Shown: in pieces, positions 8,229 to 16,904 of the stretch
How positions within the stretch are numbered: position 1 is the stretch's first letter
Layout of the letters: each line of letters starts with the position of its first letter
From: Methylophilaceae bacterium
GTDB taxonomy: Bacteria > Pseudomonadota > Gammaproteobacteria > Burkholderiales > Methylophilaceae
Length of the DNA: 42,035 nucleotides
Assembly: GCA_028355955.1 (NCBI GenBank)
Contig: JAOMTQ010000002.1
Span: forward strand, 66,754-108,788
Direction: 5' to 3'
Position numbers and translations under genes: made by a program
Notes under the pieces: generated by a model
The model's input: the letters and a program-made list of their open reading frames with translations, nothing else
What the model was told of the DNA's origin: nothing
The model's database searches: none

Positions 8229-8747
8229 CTATGCTTTATCTTCTGACGGAGCACTATCATCTACTTTTGCTTCAGTTTCAACTTTATCTTCTGACGGAGC
8301 ACTATCATCTACTTTTGCTTCAGTTTCAACTTTATCTTCTTGAGGAAGATCTACTTCAGGGATAGCCTCAAACTCATTATCACTCTCACGTGCCTTTAGA
8401 CGTTCGCTAATTCTTGCTGACTTGCCTGAGCGATCTCTAAGATAAAATAATTTTGCTCTTCTTACATCACCCCTTCTTATAACTTTCATATTATCGATCA
8501 AGGGAGAATGCAGTTGAAAAGTTCTTTCAATCCCTTCACCAGAAGAAATTTTTCTAACGATAAATGAGGAATTTAAACCTCTATTTCTTCTTGCGATTAC
8601 AACGCCTTCAAATATCTGTATACGTTTTCGATTTCCTTCTACGACCTTAACACCAACGGCTACTGTATCACCTACGTCAAACTTTGGAATTGATTTTCCA
8701 AGCTTTGCAATCTCTTCATTTTCAAGTGTCTTAATTATATCTACCAT
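8229..8747 (-). CDS. rplS: 50S ribosomal protein L19 with repeat-containing acidic tail
   Basis: L19 sits at the subunit interface of the large subunit. Residues 1 to about 117 are the normal protein: [13 protein letters not shown] (23-35), [16 protein letters not shown] (42-57), ERTFQLHSP and the [15 protein letters not shown] block. The usual protein ends there, at about 115-130 residues. This one has 172, adding about 55 mostly acidic residues that hold two identical 16-residue repeats containing [14 protein letters not shown]. It is the last gene of the rpsP operon, followed by a terminator. The core identity is certain; the tail function is unknown. Confidence 0.96.
   Translation of the reverse strand: MVDIIKTLENEEIAKLGKSIPKFDVGDTVAVGVKVVEGNRKRIQIFEGVVIARRNRGLNSSFIVRKISSGEGIERTFQLHSPLIDNMKVIRRGDVRRAKLFYLRDRSGKSARISERLKARESDNEFEAIPEVDLPQEDKVETEAKVDDSAPSEDKVETEAKVDDSAPSEDKA
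8235..8330. repeat. Perfect 2 x 48-base tandem repeat in rplS
   Basis: Units at 8235-8282 and 8283-8330 are identical base for base and encode 16 residues each in the L19 tail. A third, partial copy of the first bases follows at 8331. Identity at all codon third positions suggests a recent duplication. Confidence 0.97.
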
Positions 8748-8768
8748 AACCTTTTTCCTTTTTATTAT

Positions 8769-9524
8769 TTAGTCTTGTTCCTGCTCTTGTTCGATTTCAT
8801 TGAGCAGCCGAGACTCTTCTTTTGTAAGTGATTTATTAATTAATAAATCGGGTCTTTTTAACTTCGTTTCTTTAAGTGACTCTTTTAATCTCCAAATTCT
8901 AATTTTTTCATGGTCGCCAGATAATAAAATATCCGGTACTTTTAATCCTCTTAGTGACTCAGGCCTTGTAAAGCTGGGATGGTCTAATAATCCATTTACA
9001 AATGAGTCCTGATTAACTGATTCAATATCATTCAAAACACCAGGGATTTGTCTAATCAATGCATCCATCAACAACATTGCCGGCAATTCTCCCCCACTTG
9101 TTACAAAATCTCCAATCGATAACTCTTCATCAATCCATTTATTTAGTCGTTCATCAACGCCTTCATATCTACTAGCTATCAAAATTAAGCCTTCTTCACA
9201 TGATAACTCTTTTACTTTTTCATGCTTTAATTTAGGTCCTTTAGGCGTTAAATGAATTACTTTACGCTTTTTTATACCTAATCTTTTTTCTCTTATTCTT
9301 GCTGACTCAATTGATTCAATCAAAGGCTCAGCCATCATTACCATTCCTGGACCACCGCCATAAGCTCTATCATCTACAGTCTTATGGGAATCTGTTGCAA
9401 AACTTCTAGGATTTATAAAGTTGATATCAACAAAATTTTTTTTAAACCCTCTGCCAACAACACCAAACTTAGTAAAAGCCTCAAATAATTCAGGCATTAA
9501 TGTTACTAAATCTATTAAAAACAT
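8769..9524 (-). CDS. trmD: tRNA (guanine-N1)-methyltransferase TrmD
   Basis: TrmD methylates G37 of tRNAs with G36G37 using S-adenosylmethionine and protects the reading frame. The SPOUT trefoil-knot motifs are clear: YGGGPGMVM, SRYEGVDERL, SIGDFVTSGGELPA and GLLDHPSFTRPE. I start at the ATG at 9524, which gives FLIDLVTLMPELF as in the family, 251 residues and a 4-base gap after the rimM stop. In-frame starts at 9542 (ATG) and 9554 (TTG) would overlap rimM and add up to ten non-conserved residues. Confidence 0.95.
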   Translation of the reverse strand: MFLIDLVTLMPELFEAFTKFGVVGRGFKKNFVDINFINPRSFATDSHKTVDDRAYGGGPGMVMMAEPLIESIESARIREKRLGIKKRKVIHLTPKGPKLKHEKVKELSCEEGLILIASRYEGVDERLNKWIDEELSIGDFVTSGGELPAMLLMDALIRQIPGVLNDIESVNQDSFVNGLLDHPSFTRPESLRGLKVPDILLSGDHEKIRIWRLKESLKETKLKRPDLLINKSLTKEESRLLNEIEQEQEQD

Positions 9525-9528
9525 TTTT

Positions 9529-10032
9529 TTAGAAGCTTTCATCCCAATCAACAATTATTTGTTGTTGCTTCAATTCTATTTTTTTAACTGTCATTTTTGT
9601 GTAGGGAATTAATCTTTTTTTTTCACCCTCAACAACAAATACATCATTTGCACCTGTTTCAATGAATCCTGATAATTTTCCAAAAAAGAACCCATCAGTA
9701 TTATAGACTTCGCAGCCAATTAAATCATTCCAATAAAATTCATTATTGGTTAACTTTGGTAGCGATTTCTTTAGGACGCCTACCCAATATCTTCGATATT
9801 TATCTGCAGCTGTTCTATCATTAATTCCTTCAAACTTTACCATCATTCTATTTTGATTTATTTTGACACTTTCAACGGAAAAATTAGACCAATTTTTCTC
9901 ATCAGATGATATGAACCATTTTTCATAATTTTCTAATGTTTCAACTACTTCTGTAAAAACTTTTACTTTAATCCACCCTTTTATTCCAAATGATCCTACC
10001 AACTGTCCCATTACTAAATAATCTTCTTTCAT
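9529..10032 (-). CDS. rimM: Ribosome maturation factor RimM
   Basis: RimM assists 16S 3' domain folding and binds S19. The 167-residue protein has the N-terminal RimM fold beginning VMGQLVGSFGIKGWIKVKVFTE (split over residues 7-28), then the PRC-barrel half with EFYWNDLIGCEVY and RLIPYTK, ending in the usual VDWDESF-type tail. Gene order rpsP-rimM-trmD-rplS is the classical ribosomal operon. It lies 21 bases after the rpsP stop. Confidence 0.95.
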   Translation of the reverse strand: MKEDYLVMGQLVGSFGIKGWIKVKVFTEVVETLENYEKWFISSDEKNWSNFSVESVKINQNRMMVKFEGINDRTAADKYRRYWVGVLKKSLPKLTNNEFYWNDLIGCEVYNTDGFFFGKLSGFIETGANDVFVVEGEKKRLIPYTKMTVKKIELKQQQIIVDWDESF

Positions 10033-10053
10033 AAAAAGATTACATCAATTTAA

Positions 10054-10824
10054 TTATTTATCATCAGCCTCTTTTGGAGCTGCGGCCTCTTCCTTAGGAG
10101 CTTCTTCTTTTGGAGCTGCGGCTTCTTCCTTAGGAGCTTCTTCTTTTGGAGCTGCGGCTTCTTCTTTTGGAGCTGCGGCTTCTTCCTTAGGAGCCTCTTC
10201 CTTAGGAGCTGCGGCTTCTTCTTTTGGAGCTGCGGCTTCTTCCTTAGGAGCCTCTTCCTTAGGAGCTGCGGCTTCTTCTTTTGGAGCTGCGGCTTCTTCC
10301 TTAGGAGCCTCTTCCTTAGGAGCTGCGGCTTCTTCTTTTGGAGCTGCGGCTTCTTCCTTAGGAGCCTCTTCCTTAGGAGCTGCGGCTTCTTCTTTTGGAG
10401 CTGCGGCTTCTTCCTTAGGAGCCTCTTCCTTAGGAGCTGCGGCTTCTTCTTTTGGAGCTGCGGCTTCTTCCTCAGCTGATACCGCTTCTTCTACTTTGGT
10501 TGCTTTATCAGCGGCTTTTTTATTTTTTCTTGCCAATGCTTTGGCTTCATCTTTCTTTTTCATGGCAACAAGCCCATCAGGACCTTTTGCATTAAGCTTA
10601 ACTATTCTATTAACGGTCTCGGAAAGTTGAGCGCCGTTTGATTGCCAATATTCGATTCTTTCAGACTCTAGCCTAAGTGTTTCAGACCCTTCTCTTGCAC
10701 TAGGATTATAAAAACCTACGCGCTCAATAAATCTTCCATCTCTTTTTTTGCTTGACTCAGCAACAACAACATTAAAATAAGGTCTTTTTTTAGAGCCACC
10801 TCTTGAAAGTCTAATAACTACCAT
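10054..10824 (-). CDS. rpsP: 30S ribosomal protein S16 with very long Ala/Pro/Lys/Glu repeat tail
   Basis: Residues 1 to about 82 are standard S16: [16 protein letters not shown] at the start, then [10 protein letters not shown] and the [15 protein letters not shown] block. Normal S16 has about 80-90 residues. This protein has 256 from the chosen ATG at 10824; two extra codons upstream need a TTG and are not conserved. After a Lys-rich linker, residues about 120-252 are built from AAAPKEE and APKEE units arranged as a 19-residue higher-order repeat. The tail should be disordered. S16 itself binds 16S rRNA and is needed for 30S assembly. It is first in the operon. Confidence 0.96.
   Translation of the reverse strand: MVVIRLSRGGSKKRPYFNVVVAESSKKRDGRFIERVGFYNPSAREGSETLRLESERIEYWQSNGAQLSETVNRIVKLNAKGPDGLVAMKKKDEAKALARKNKKAADKATKVEEAVSAEEEAAAPKEEAAAPKEEAPKEEAAAPKEEAAAPKEEAPKEEAAAPKEEAAAPKEEAPKEEAAAPKEEAAAPKEEAPKEEAAAPKEEAAAPKEEAPKEEAAAPKEEAAAPKEEAPKEEAAAPKEEAPKEEAAAPKEADDK
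10184..10468. repeat. Perfect 5 x 57-base minisatellite in rpsP
   Basis: Units begin at 10184, 10241, 10298, 10355 and 10412 and are identical over 57 bases, encoding 19 residues each. Flanking sequence from about 10070 to 10183 holds degenerate copies of the same subunits with different codons. Identity at synonymous sites indicates recent expansion by slippage or unequal exchange. The copy number may also be a short-read assembly estimate. Confidence 0.96.
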
Positions 10825-10862
10825 AATCAAAATCTCTTTTATTTATTTACAGAAAGGCGGAA

Positions 10863-10892
10863 ATTTTACGCTATTTTAACTACATTTGGCAA
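10863..10892 (-). promoter_or_regulatory. Candidate sigma-70 promoter of the rpsP operon
   Basis: On the minus strand, TTGCCA, an 18-base spacer and TAAAAT lie in the 85-base queC-rpsP gap, ending 38 bases before the rpsP ATG. Each hexamer matches consensus at 5 of 6 positions. Confidence 0.5.
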
Positions 10893-10909
10893 ATTAAATT
10901 ATTGATTTT

Positions 10910-11581
10910 TTATAAATATTTCGTTGGGTCAGGCAGACCTGCATTTTCAAATCCAGCCTTTCTCAAACGACAAGAATCACATTTACCACATGCCAAACCA
11001 TCAGGACTTACTTGATAACATGATATCGTAAAAGAATAATCAACACCTAATTCAATTCCTTTAAGAATAATTTCTTTTTTTGAAAGTTTAATTAGCGGTG
11101 TATGTATTTTTAACAACTCTCCCTCTACAGCCTTTTTTGTTGCTAAATTCGCCATTTTCTGAAAACTTCTTATGTACTCTTCTCTACAGTCAGGATAGCC
11201 TGAGTAATCTACAGCATTCACACCAATAAATATATCTGTGCAGTCTATTGATTCTGCCCACGCCATTGCGAGAGACATCATTATCGTATTTCTTGCAGGA
11301 ACATATGTAATGGGTATTCCGGTTGATAAATTTTCAGGGATACTAAGAGAATTATTAGTTAATGCCGAATTATTTAACCAACTTAAATCAATCTCAACTT
11401 CTTTTAAATCTTTGACTGAAAAATTTTTTGCAATTTTTTTTGCTGCAGTTAATTCATAGTTATGACGTTGATGATAATTTACACTTAGTGCATAACAATC
11501 ATAATTATCTTTTTTTGCGATTGCTAAAGTTGTCGCTGAATCGAGGCCTCCAGATAACAGTATTATCGCCTTCTTAGACAC
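10910..11581 (-). CDS. queC: 7-cyano-7-deazaguanine synthase QueC
   Basis: QueC makes preQ0 from 7-carboxy-7-deazaguanine with ATP and ammonia, in the queuosine pathway. The 223-residue protein has the PP-loop LLSGGLDSATT (8-18), the YVPARNTIMMSLA motif (about 93-105) and the C-terminal zinc site, with one Cys in SCYQVS and three in CGKCDSC. It starts with GTG at 11581, overlapping the queE stop by 8 bases, with AGAAGG just upstream. That suggests translational coupling to queE. Confidence 0.96.
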   Translation of the reverse strand: MSKKAIILLSGGLDSATTLAIAKKDNYDCYALSVNYHQRHNYELTAAKKIAKNFSVKDLKEVEIDLSWLNNSALTNNSLSIPENLSTGIPITYVPARNTIMMSLAMAWAESIDCTDIFIGVNAVDYSGYPDCREEYIRSFQKMANLATKKAVEGELLKIHTPLIKLSKKEIILKGIELGVDYSFTISCYQVSPDGLACGKCDSCRLRKAGFENAGLPDPTKYL

Positions 11582-12215
11582 CCTTCTTTTCTCCCCAAAT
11601 TATTTTATGCAGTTGTACCTGAAATCTAACAGCTAGATTATCCTCTAAAATCCACTCTGATAAATTCACATAGGATAAATCTTTGTAAACAGGTGAAAAA
11701 ATTATTGGTGCTTTATCAATCAAATTTTCTTCTTTTATAAATTTTTTTGCCCACTCATAGTCAAATCTGCTAGAAAGTACGAATTTTAACTCATCCTTTT
11801 TTTTTATTAAAGCAAGATTTTTTTTGTCATTTTTTAAATGTTCTCCAGAGTCTGGCGTTTTGATATCAAGAATAATTTTTGTTCTCTCGTCAATGCCTTC
11901 AATGCTTATGGCACCTCCAGTCTCAAGAGAAACATTATAATCGTTATCACTGAGGTTTTTTAAAAGTTCCCAACAAGGCTTTTGGGCTAGGGGCTCGCCA
12001 CCCGTCACTGTTACATATTTGGTTTTATATTGAGAAATCTCTTCGAGAATTTCATCGACTGACATATTTCTTCCACCATAAAAAGCATAAGCAGTATCAC
12101 AATATTTACACCTCATTGGACACCCAGTTAAACGAATAAATATAGTAGGGAAACCGACACGCGAGCTTTCGCCTTGAAGTGAAAAAAATATTTCGTTTAT
12201 TTTGAGAGAGGTCAC
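11574..12215 (-). CDS. queE: 7-carboxy-7-deazaguanine synthase QueE
   Basis: QueE is the radical-SAM enzyme that contracts 6-carboxytetrahydropterin to 7-carboxy-7-deazaguanine, the step before QueC. The 213-residue protein has the substrate motif FFSLQGE (10-16), the iron-sulfur cluster cysteines in CPMRCKYC (about 32-39) and TVTGGEPL (about 69-76), typical of the family. The start is GTG at 12215, with no obvious Shine-Dalgarno sequence. It lies 18 bases after cpoB at the end of the tol run, a placement often seen in betaproteobacteria. Confidence 0.95.
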   Translation of the reverse strand: MTSLKINEIFFSLQGESSRVGFPTIFIRLTGCPMRCKYCDTAYAFYGGRNMSVDEILEEISQYKTKYVTVTGGEPLAQKPCWELLKNLSDNDYNVSLETGGAISIEGIDERTKIILDIKTPDSGEHLKNDKKNLALIKKKDELKFVLSSRFDYEWAKKFIKEENLIDKAPIIFSPVYKDLSYVNLSEWILEDNLAVRFQVQLHKIIWGEKKGV

Positions 12216-12233
12216 TTAATTAAAACTTAGAAT

Positions 12234-13130
12234 TTATAATTTAATTGATTCTAAATCCTTAAGTCTCTTTTTGGCACTTGTAACAATGTCAGCATTTGGA
12301 TATTTTTTTATCAAGGTTCTAAGAGTTTGTTTAGCTTTTGTTATTCTTGTTAATTGGATTTGAGAATTTGAAACTTGGTATAAGCTATTAGGCGCTATAG
12401 GATTATCAGGATACTCCAAAACTATTTTATTAAATGTATTGATTGCTGCTTTATAGTTTCTTAATGCAAATTGCGTATACCCTAAATTATACTTAGCCTC
12501 AGGTAGTAATTCTGAACTTGGATAGTTAACAACAAATTTATCAAGTGCTTCAAAGGCTTCTTTGTATTTAGTTGCTGTTATAAGCTTTTTGGCATCTTCA
12601 AATTCCTGATATTCTATATTTTTATCTACTAATGGTGGAAGATCAGCTGCCTGCGGAATTGGCTGAGGATCGATTTCAGGAAGCTCTTCATCTTCTTGAA
12701 TAATTAAATTATTTTGAGTTAAGGGTTGGTTTTTTGGGGAAGATTCTGCTGAGTTTACATTGTTTTCTATTTTCAGCGCACTATTTTCAATCTGTAGTAA
12801 ACGATCATTTAATTCTTTATATAAAACTTTTTGTCGCTCTTCTGATGTCTGAACTGAATAGGTTAAAACCTCAACTTCACCCCTTAACTTAGCTAGGTCA
12901 TCAAAAAGTGTGTTTAATCGTTCAGAAAGGCTATTAATTAACTTAGGGTCTATCTTGTTACTTTTCTCGAAGCTATTAAATTTTTCTTTTATCTCAAACT
13001 CAATTGAACTTTGAAGCGCATTGAGTTGGTCTTGTATATCATTTAACTTTTTTCTTGCTCCCTCATCCTCAAATAATGCATAAACAGAATTTGAGAGCAA
13101 TAAAAGACCAACCCATAAATAGCGTTTCAT
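12234..13130 (-). CDS. cpoB: Cell division coordinator CpoB (YbgF), periplasmic TPR protein
   Basis: CpoB coordinates PBP1B activity with Tol-driven outer-membrane constriction. The 298-residue protein has a signal peptide ending near VYA (18), an N-terminal coiled-coil region (about 20-115, the trimerising part in known CpoB), a Pro/Gln/Asn-rich linker, then tetratricopeptide repeats at about 175-295 with YNLGYTQFALRNYKAAI and related units. It lies 9 bases after pal, the classical order tolB-pal-cpoB. Confidence 0.93.
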   Translation of the reverse strand: MKRYLWVGLLLLSNSVYALFEDEGARKKLNDIQDQLNALQSSIEFEIKEKFNSFEKSNKIDPKLINSLSERLNTLFDDLAKLRGEVEVLTYSVQTSEERQKVLYKELNDRLLQIENSALKIENNVNSAESSPKNQPLTQNNLIIQEDEELPEIDPQPIPQAADLPPLVDKNIEYQEFEDAKKLITATKYKEAFEALDKFVVNYPSSELLPEAKYNLGYTQFALRNYKAAINTFNKIVLEYPDNPIAPNSLYQVSNSQIQLTRITKAKQTLRTLIKKYPNADIVTSAKKRLKDLESIKL

Positions 13131-13139
13131 TCAGTACTT

Positions 13140-13676
13140 TTACTCTACTGTGTAGACAATGTCTGCTCGTCTATCTTCTCCACATGAGTTTTGTTCAACA
13201 CAATCCAAGTTGGCATATTCTTTACCATAGCTCACTGTTTCGATTTGAGAATCATCAACTCCAAATGAATTTAGTGCTTCTTTAACAGCCACTGATCTTT
13301 TTTGCCCTAAGGATAAATTATATTCATGAGAACCACGGTAATCTGTATACCCTTGAATTTTCATATTAGCTGCAGGTGTCTCATTCAAGTATTTAGCATG
13401 TGCTTGAATAACTTCCATATACTCTTGCTTAACTACGTACTTATTAAAGTCAAAGTAAATACCTCTTTTATCTTTAGCAAGAAGAGGATTACCTCTTAAT
13501 TCTAGAAGATTTAAATCTGGTGATGTATAAGCTGTTCCCGTATTGTCATCAGCTTGCATTGACTGTAATTCAGGTTGTGGTGGATTTAAAGGTTGTGACT
13601 CTTGAAGCTCTGTCGAGCTACAGCCAGCAACTAAAATACCTAGAAGTGCTGTTAATAATATTGATTTTTTCACCAT
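13140..13676 (-). CDS. pal: Peptidoglycan-associated lipoprotein Pal
   Basis: Pal anchors the outer membrane to peptidoglycan and is repositioned by TolB. The 178-residue protein has a lipoprotein signal with lipobox LVAGC (Cys19). An OmpA-like peptidoglycan-binding domain follows, starting at IYFDFNKYVV and containing QGYTDYRGSHEYNLSLGQKR with the diaminopimelate-binding Asp/Arg pattern. No Asp appears at the +2 position after the lipid Cys (it is Ser), consistent with Lol-dependent outer-membrane sorting. Confidence 0.96.
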   Translation of the reverse strand: MVKKSILLTALLGILVAGCSSTELQESQPLNPPQPELQSMQADDNTGTAYTSPDLNLLELRGNPLLAKDKRGIYFDFNKYVVKQEYMEVIQAHAKYLNETPAANMKIQGYTDYRGSHEYNLSLGQKRSVAVKEALNSFGVDDSQIETVSYGKEYANLDCVEQNSCGEDRRADIVYTVE

Positions 13677-13697
13677 ATTCCCCTTTTTTTTTAATAT

Positions 13698-14987
13698 TTA
13701 ATTTTTAAGTGGTCCCCATGCAGGCTCTTGAACTTGTCTATTGCCTAATGGCAAGGGGTCTATTTTTAAACCATTTATTGATACTGTACCAATTTTTGTA
13801 GTATTTCCATAGTCTTTATAAACAAATAATACCATATGTCCATTTGGAGCGAAAACTGGTGCTTCATCTAATGGACCTTTTGTTAACTTTAGCACTTGGT
13901 TAGATTGCAGGTTTTGCAGAGCTACTTTAAATTTACCCTGATCCTGAGTTAAGTACAAAAGTAGTTTTCCATCATAAGATAAACTGGGGTATAAATTATA
14001 TTTCCCTTCAAATGTTACTCGACTTACTTCAGATAACTCAAGATTAAACTTATATATTTGAGGTCCACCCCCCTGATTTGAGGTGTAATAAATTTCTTTT
14101 CCATCAGGTGACCATGATGGTTCGGTAGTAATTGACCTTGACCGAACGAGCCTTTTTACATCAGAGCCGTCTGAATTAATCAAATAAATTTGTGAATTTG
14201 CGTTGTATGTCAAAACAATGGCTAATCTTTTTCCATCAGGTGACCATGCAGGTGCGCTATTATTGCCTTTAAAATTTGCGAGAAGCTTTCTTTTACCCGT
14301 TGCAATTTCCTGAATATAAATAACTGGCTTTTCTTTTTCAAAAGAAACATAAGCAATCTTTTTTCCATCGGGAGACCACCTTGGTGAAATAATTGGCATT
14401 TTTGAATCTAATAAACTTGTAATGTTGTAGCCATCATAATCAGCAATATTGAGTTTATATTTTTGATTATTATATTTTTCAACAAAAGCAATTTTTGTAT
14501 GAAAAACACCCTTGCTACCTGTCAATCTCTCATAAACCTTATCTGATACTTTATGACCAATGGCACGAATTTGATTATTTTTACCAACATACTCACCACT
14601 TAATATTGTTTGCTGTTTATAAATATCTATAAGGCTCCAACTAACTTTAACTTTTTCTTTTTGAACAAAATCAATTCTACCAATGATTAAAAACTGTGCC
14701 TCTAAACTCTTCCACTGTGAAAAATTTACCTCTTTATCACTATTTGGTGATGCTGCTACTCCACGTGTATCAAGAGGATAAAATAAACCCGATCTTCCTA
14801 AATCACTTTTGATAACTGAGTTGATTTTGCCAATATTCTTTTGACTACCAAAACTTTTAAAAGGCATTACTGCAATAGGAATTTGACTAGCCTTACCTCC
14901 TAAAATTTCAATTACTTCAAGTGCATTCAGAATACTTGAAGAAAAAAATATAAATCCAGCAAAAATAATGTATAAAAACTTATTCAT
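13698..14987 (-). CDS. tolB: Tol-Pal system protein TolB
   Basis: TolB is the periplasmic partner that links TolA to Pal. The 429-residue protein has a signal peptide ending near ILNA, an N-terminal alpha/beta domain (about 25-165) and a six-bladed propeller built from SPRWSPDGKKIAY, APAWSPDGKRLA and EPSWSPDGKEIYY-type blades from about residue 200. Length is normal. It lies between tolA (4-base gap) and pal (21 bases). Confidence 0.97.
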   Translation of the reverse strand: MNKFLYIIFAGFIFFSSSILNALEVIEILGGKASQIPIAVMPFKSFGSQKNIGKINSVIKSDLGRSGLFYPLDTRGVAASPNSDKEVNFSQWKSLEAQFLIIGRIDFVQKEKVKVSWSLIDIYKQQTILSGEYVGKNNQIRAIGHKVSDKVYERLTGSKGVFHTKIAFVEKYNNQKYKLNIADYDGYNITSLLDSKMPIISPRWSPDGKKIAYVSFEKEKPVIYIQEIATGKRKLLANFKGNNSAPAWSPDGKRLAIVLTYNANSQIYLINSDGSDVKRLVRSRSITTEPSWSPDGKEIYYTSNQGGGPQIYKFNLELSEVSRVTFEGKYNLYPSLSYDGKLLLYLTQDQGKFKVALQNLQSNQVLKLTKGPLDEAPVFAPNGHMVLFVYKDYGNTTKIGTVSINGLKIDPLPLGNRQVQEPAWGPLKN

Positions 14988-14991
14988 TTAA

Positions 14992-15837
14992 CTATTCAAC
15001 TCCGTTTGGATGAAATTTCAACTCTAAATTTTTCAATTTACTAAATAAACCACTATCTTTTGGAAGAGGAAGTGGTTGTGACTGGATTATTGCCCTTTCA
15101 ACAGCATCATCACAACTCTTAATTTTACTCGATTTTGTCATTTTAGGTTGTCCAAGTAACTCACCTGTAGGCATTAAGCTTATTCTAAATTCCAAACTAA
15201 TATAATCTAACCCGCATAGTTGTTGGTTTACATTTTGCTGAATTTTTTGTTGAATAAGAAGTTTATACTTATTCAATTCTCCAGTGTTTACTCCTCCCTT
15301 CACTTCATTTTCCCCTTCAAGAGCAGGCTTTTGTTGTTGTTTTAGTTCATTTTCTCTTAATTCAGCCTGCATCTTTTCTATCTTTTGTTGTTCAATTACC
15401 TGTTGCTGCAAGCGCTCTACTTTTTCTTTTTCCAACATTTCTTTTTTTAATTTATCTATTTTTTCTTGTTTTAATACCTTTTTTTTAAGATCTTTAATTG
15501 CCTTTTGTTTTTTTAATTTTTTTGCTTTCTTTTCTGCAGCTTTCTTTTTCTTTAATTTAATATCTGCTTCCTTTTGAATCTTTGCTTTTGCTTCAGCAGA
15601 TTTCTGAACTTTAGTAGTTTTTTTTTGTTTTTTAATTTTTTTCTTTGGAGTTGCTTGAGTTTTGTTTATTTTTTTTTGTACAGGAACACTATCCCAGAGT
15701 TCAACTTCTCCATAGTATGGTGTTTTTGTTTGCCAACCTACAGAAAAAATCATAACCAAAAAAAGGGCTAAGTGAATTGCGAATGAAAATAAATTAGCCT
15801 GCAATTCATCATTATTTTCCAACTTAAAAAATTTCAT
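14992..15837 (-). CDS. tolA: Tol-Pal system protein TolA
   Basis: TolA transmits proton-motive force from TolQR across the periplasm. The 281-residue protein has one N-terminal membrane helix (about 16-35), a long Lys/Glu/Ala/Gln-rich helical domain (about 55-180), and a small C-terminal domain with LNKYKLLIQQKIQQNV and an LEFRISLMPTGEL strand. The TM helix keeps the Ser/His pair (SFAIH) used for TolQR contact in the family. It is shorter than E. coli TolA (421), mainly in the helical stalk. It lies 4 bases after tolR. Confidence 0.93.
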   Translation of the reverse strand: MKFFKLENNDELQANLFSFAIHLALFLVMIFSVGWQTKTPYYGEVELWDSVPVQKKINKTQATPKKKIKKQKKTTKVQKSAEAKAKIQKEADIKLKKKKAAEKKAKKLKKQKAIKDLKKKVLKQEKIDKLKKEMLEKEKVERLQQQVIEQQKIEKMQAELRENELKQQQKPALEGENEVKGGVNTGELNKYKLLIQQKIQQNVNQQLCGLDYISLEFRISLMPTGELLGQPKMTKSSKIKSCDDAVERAIIQSQPLPLPKDSGLFSKLKNLELKFHPNGVE

Positions 15838-15841
15838 TTAA

Positions 15842-16225
15842 TTATTCAGGTTTAAGTAGTAAGCCTACTTTGTTAAATTCATTTTGCTTCAATAAATCCA
15901 TTAGTGAGATTACTGCACCATATTTAACTTTCTCATCTGCAGCGATAACAATAGATTGGGCTGGATTTTTTTCTAATTTCTGTTTCAAAAGAACTAATAA
16001 AGAATCTTTTTTGTATGTCTTACCATTTACTTCAATTTTTGAATTTTTTTTAACTGAAATTACGATTGGATTACTTTTCTGCTTCAAAGACTGCCCCACC
16101 TTAGGTAACTCAACAACACCTGGATTTGTCATTGGTGCCGTAACCATAAAGATTACTAATAAAACTAACATTACATCAATGTATGGCACCACATTGATTT
16201 GATCCATCATCCTTCTTTTTCTCAT
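15842..16225 (-). CDS. tolR: Tol-Pal system protein TolR
   Basis: TolR is the ExbD-type stator partner of TolQ. I start at the ATG at 16225, 4 bases after the tolQ stop, giving 127 residues that begin MRKRRMMDQINVVPYIDVM. The longer frame to 16369 would overlap tolQ by 140 bases and adds sequence unlike any TolR. One TM helix with the essential Asp in the YIDVMLVLL motif is followed by a periplasmic domain ending at GLLLKPE. Confidence 0.95.
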   Translation of the reverse strand: MRKRRMMDQINVVPYIDVMLVLLVIFMVTAPMTNPGVVELPKVGQSLKQKSNPIVISVKKNSKIEVNGKTYKKDSLLVLLKQKLEKNPAQSIVIAADEKVKYGAVISLMDLLKQNEFNKVGLLLKPE

Positions 16226-16229
16226 GAAG

Positions 16230-16904
16230 CTATCCTTTACGATCCATGATGTTGATAAATTCCTCCATAAAACTTTCATACCTAATTGAAATTCTATCAA
16301 CTTTAGAGGCAAACTTATTGTATGCGATAACTGCAGGTATTGCTGCAAATAATCCAATGGCTGTGGCAATCAATGCTTCTGCAATCCCAGGAGCAACTTG
16401 AGCCAAAGAGGCTTGCGCAACATTTGCTAACCCAATAAATGCATTCATAATTCCCCAAACTGTTCCAAAAAGACCAATGTAAGGACTGACTGATCCAACC
16501 GATGCCAAAAAGGGTAAATGCCTATCAAGTGTATCAACCTCTCTGTTGTATGTCGCACTCATTGCCCTCCTGACACTTTCAACGCTCTTTTTATCAAGAG
16601 CACCTGTATTTTTATTTGACATATACTCCTTATAACCTGCTTTAAATATTACAGGTAGTCCAAGTATATCTTTCGGAGGCTTAACACTAACTGACTCATA
16701 TAGGTTGCTTAAGCTACCGCCTGACCAAAAAATTTTCTCAAAATCATCCGTATTTTGTTCTGCCATTTTTAACGTCTTAATTTTAAGATATATAATTTTC
16801 CATGAGGCCATAGATGCAATTACTAAAATAAGCATGACAGCTTGAACCGGGAGACTTGCATCCCAGATTAATGAAAAAAAGGATAAGTCACTGCCAATAG
16901 TCAT
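16230..16904 (-). CDS. tolQ: Tol-Pal system protein TolQ
   Basis: TolQ is the MotA/TolQ/ExbB proton-channel component of the Tol machine. The 224-residue protein has three membrane segments, at about 20-40, 128-150 and 165-190. The channel motifs are PYIGLFGTVWGIMNAF and GIAEALIATAIGLFAAIPAV. Its ATG overlaps the ybgC stop by four bases (ATGA), so the two are probably translationally coupled. Confidence 0.96.
   Translation of the reverse strand: MTIGSDLSFFSLIWDASLPVQAVMLILVIASMASWKIIYLKIKTLKMAEQNTDDFEKIFWSGGSLSNLYESVSVKPPKDILGLPVIFKAGYKEYMSNKNTGALDKKSVESVRRAMSATYNREVDTLDRHLPFLASVGSVSPYIGLFGTVWGIMNAFIGLANVAQASLAQVAPGIAEALIATAIGLFAAIPAVIAYNKFASKVDRISIRYESFMEEFINIMDRKG

Noticed and set aside
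10070-10483. Regular direct repeats that might suggest a CRISPR array
   Set aside because: The units are contiguous with no unique spacers, keep the rpsP frame throughout and encode the S16 tail.
15284-15771. Phe/Cys-rich frames antisense to tolA
   Set aside because: They are the complement of the Lys/Glu-rich tolA stalk, and no protein family resembles them.
16226-16369. N-terminal extension of tolR
   Set aside because: It lies wholly within tolQ in another frame. The conserved TolR start is the ATG at 16225, four bases after tolQ.
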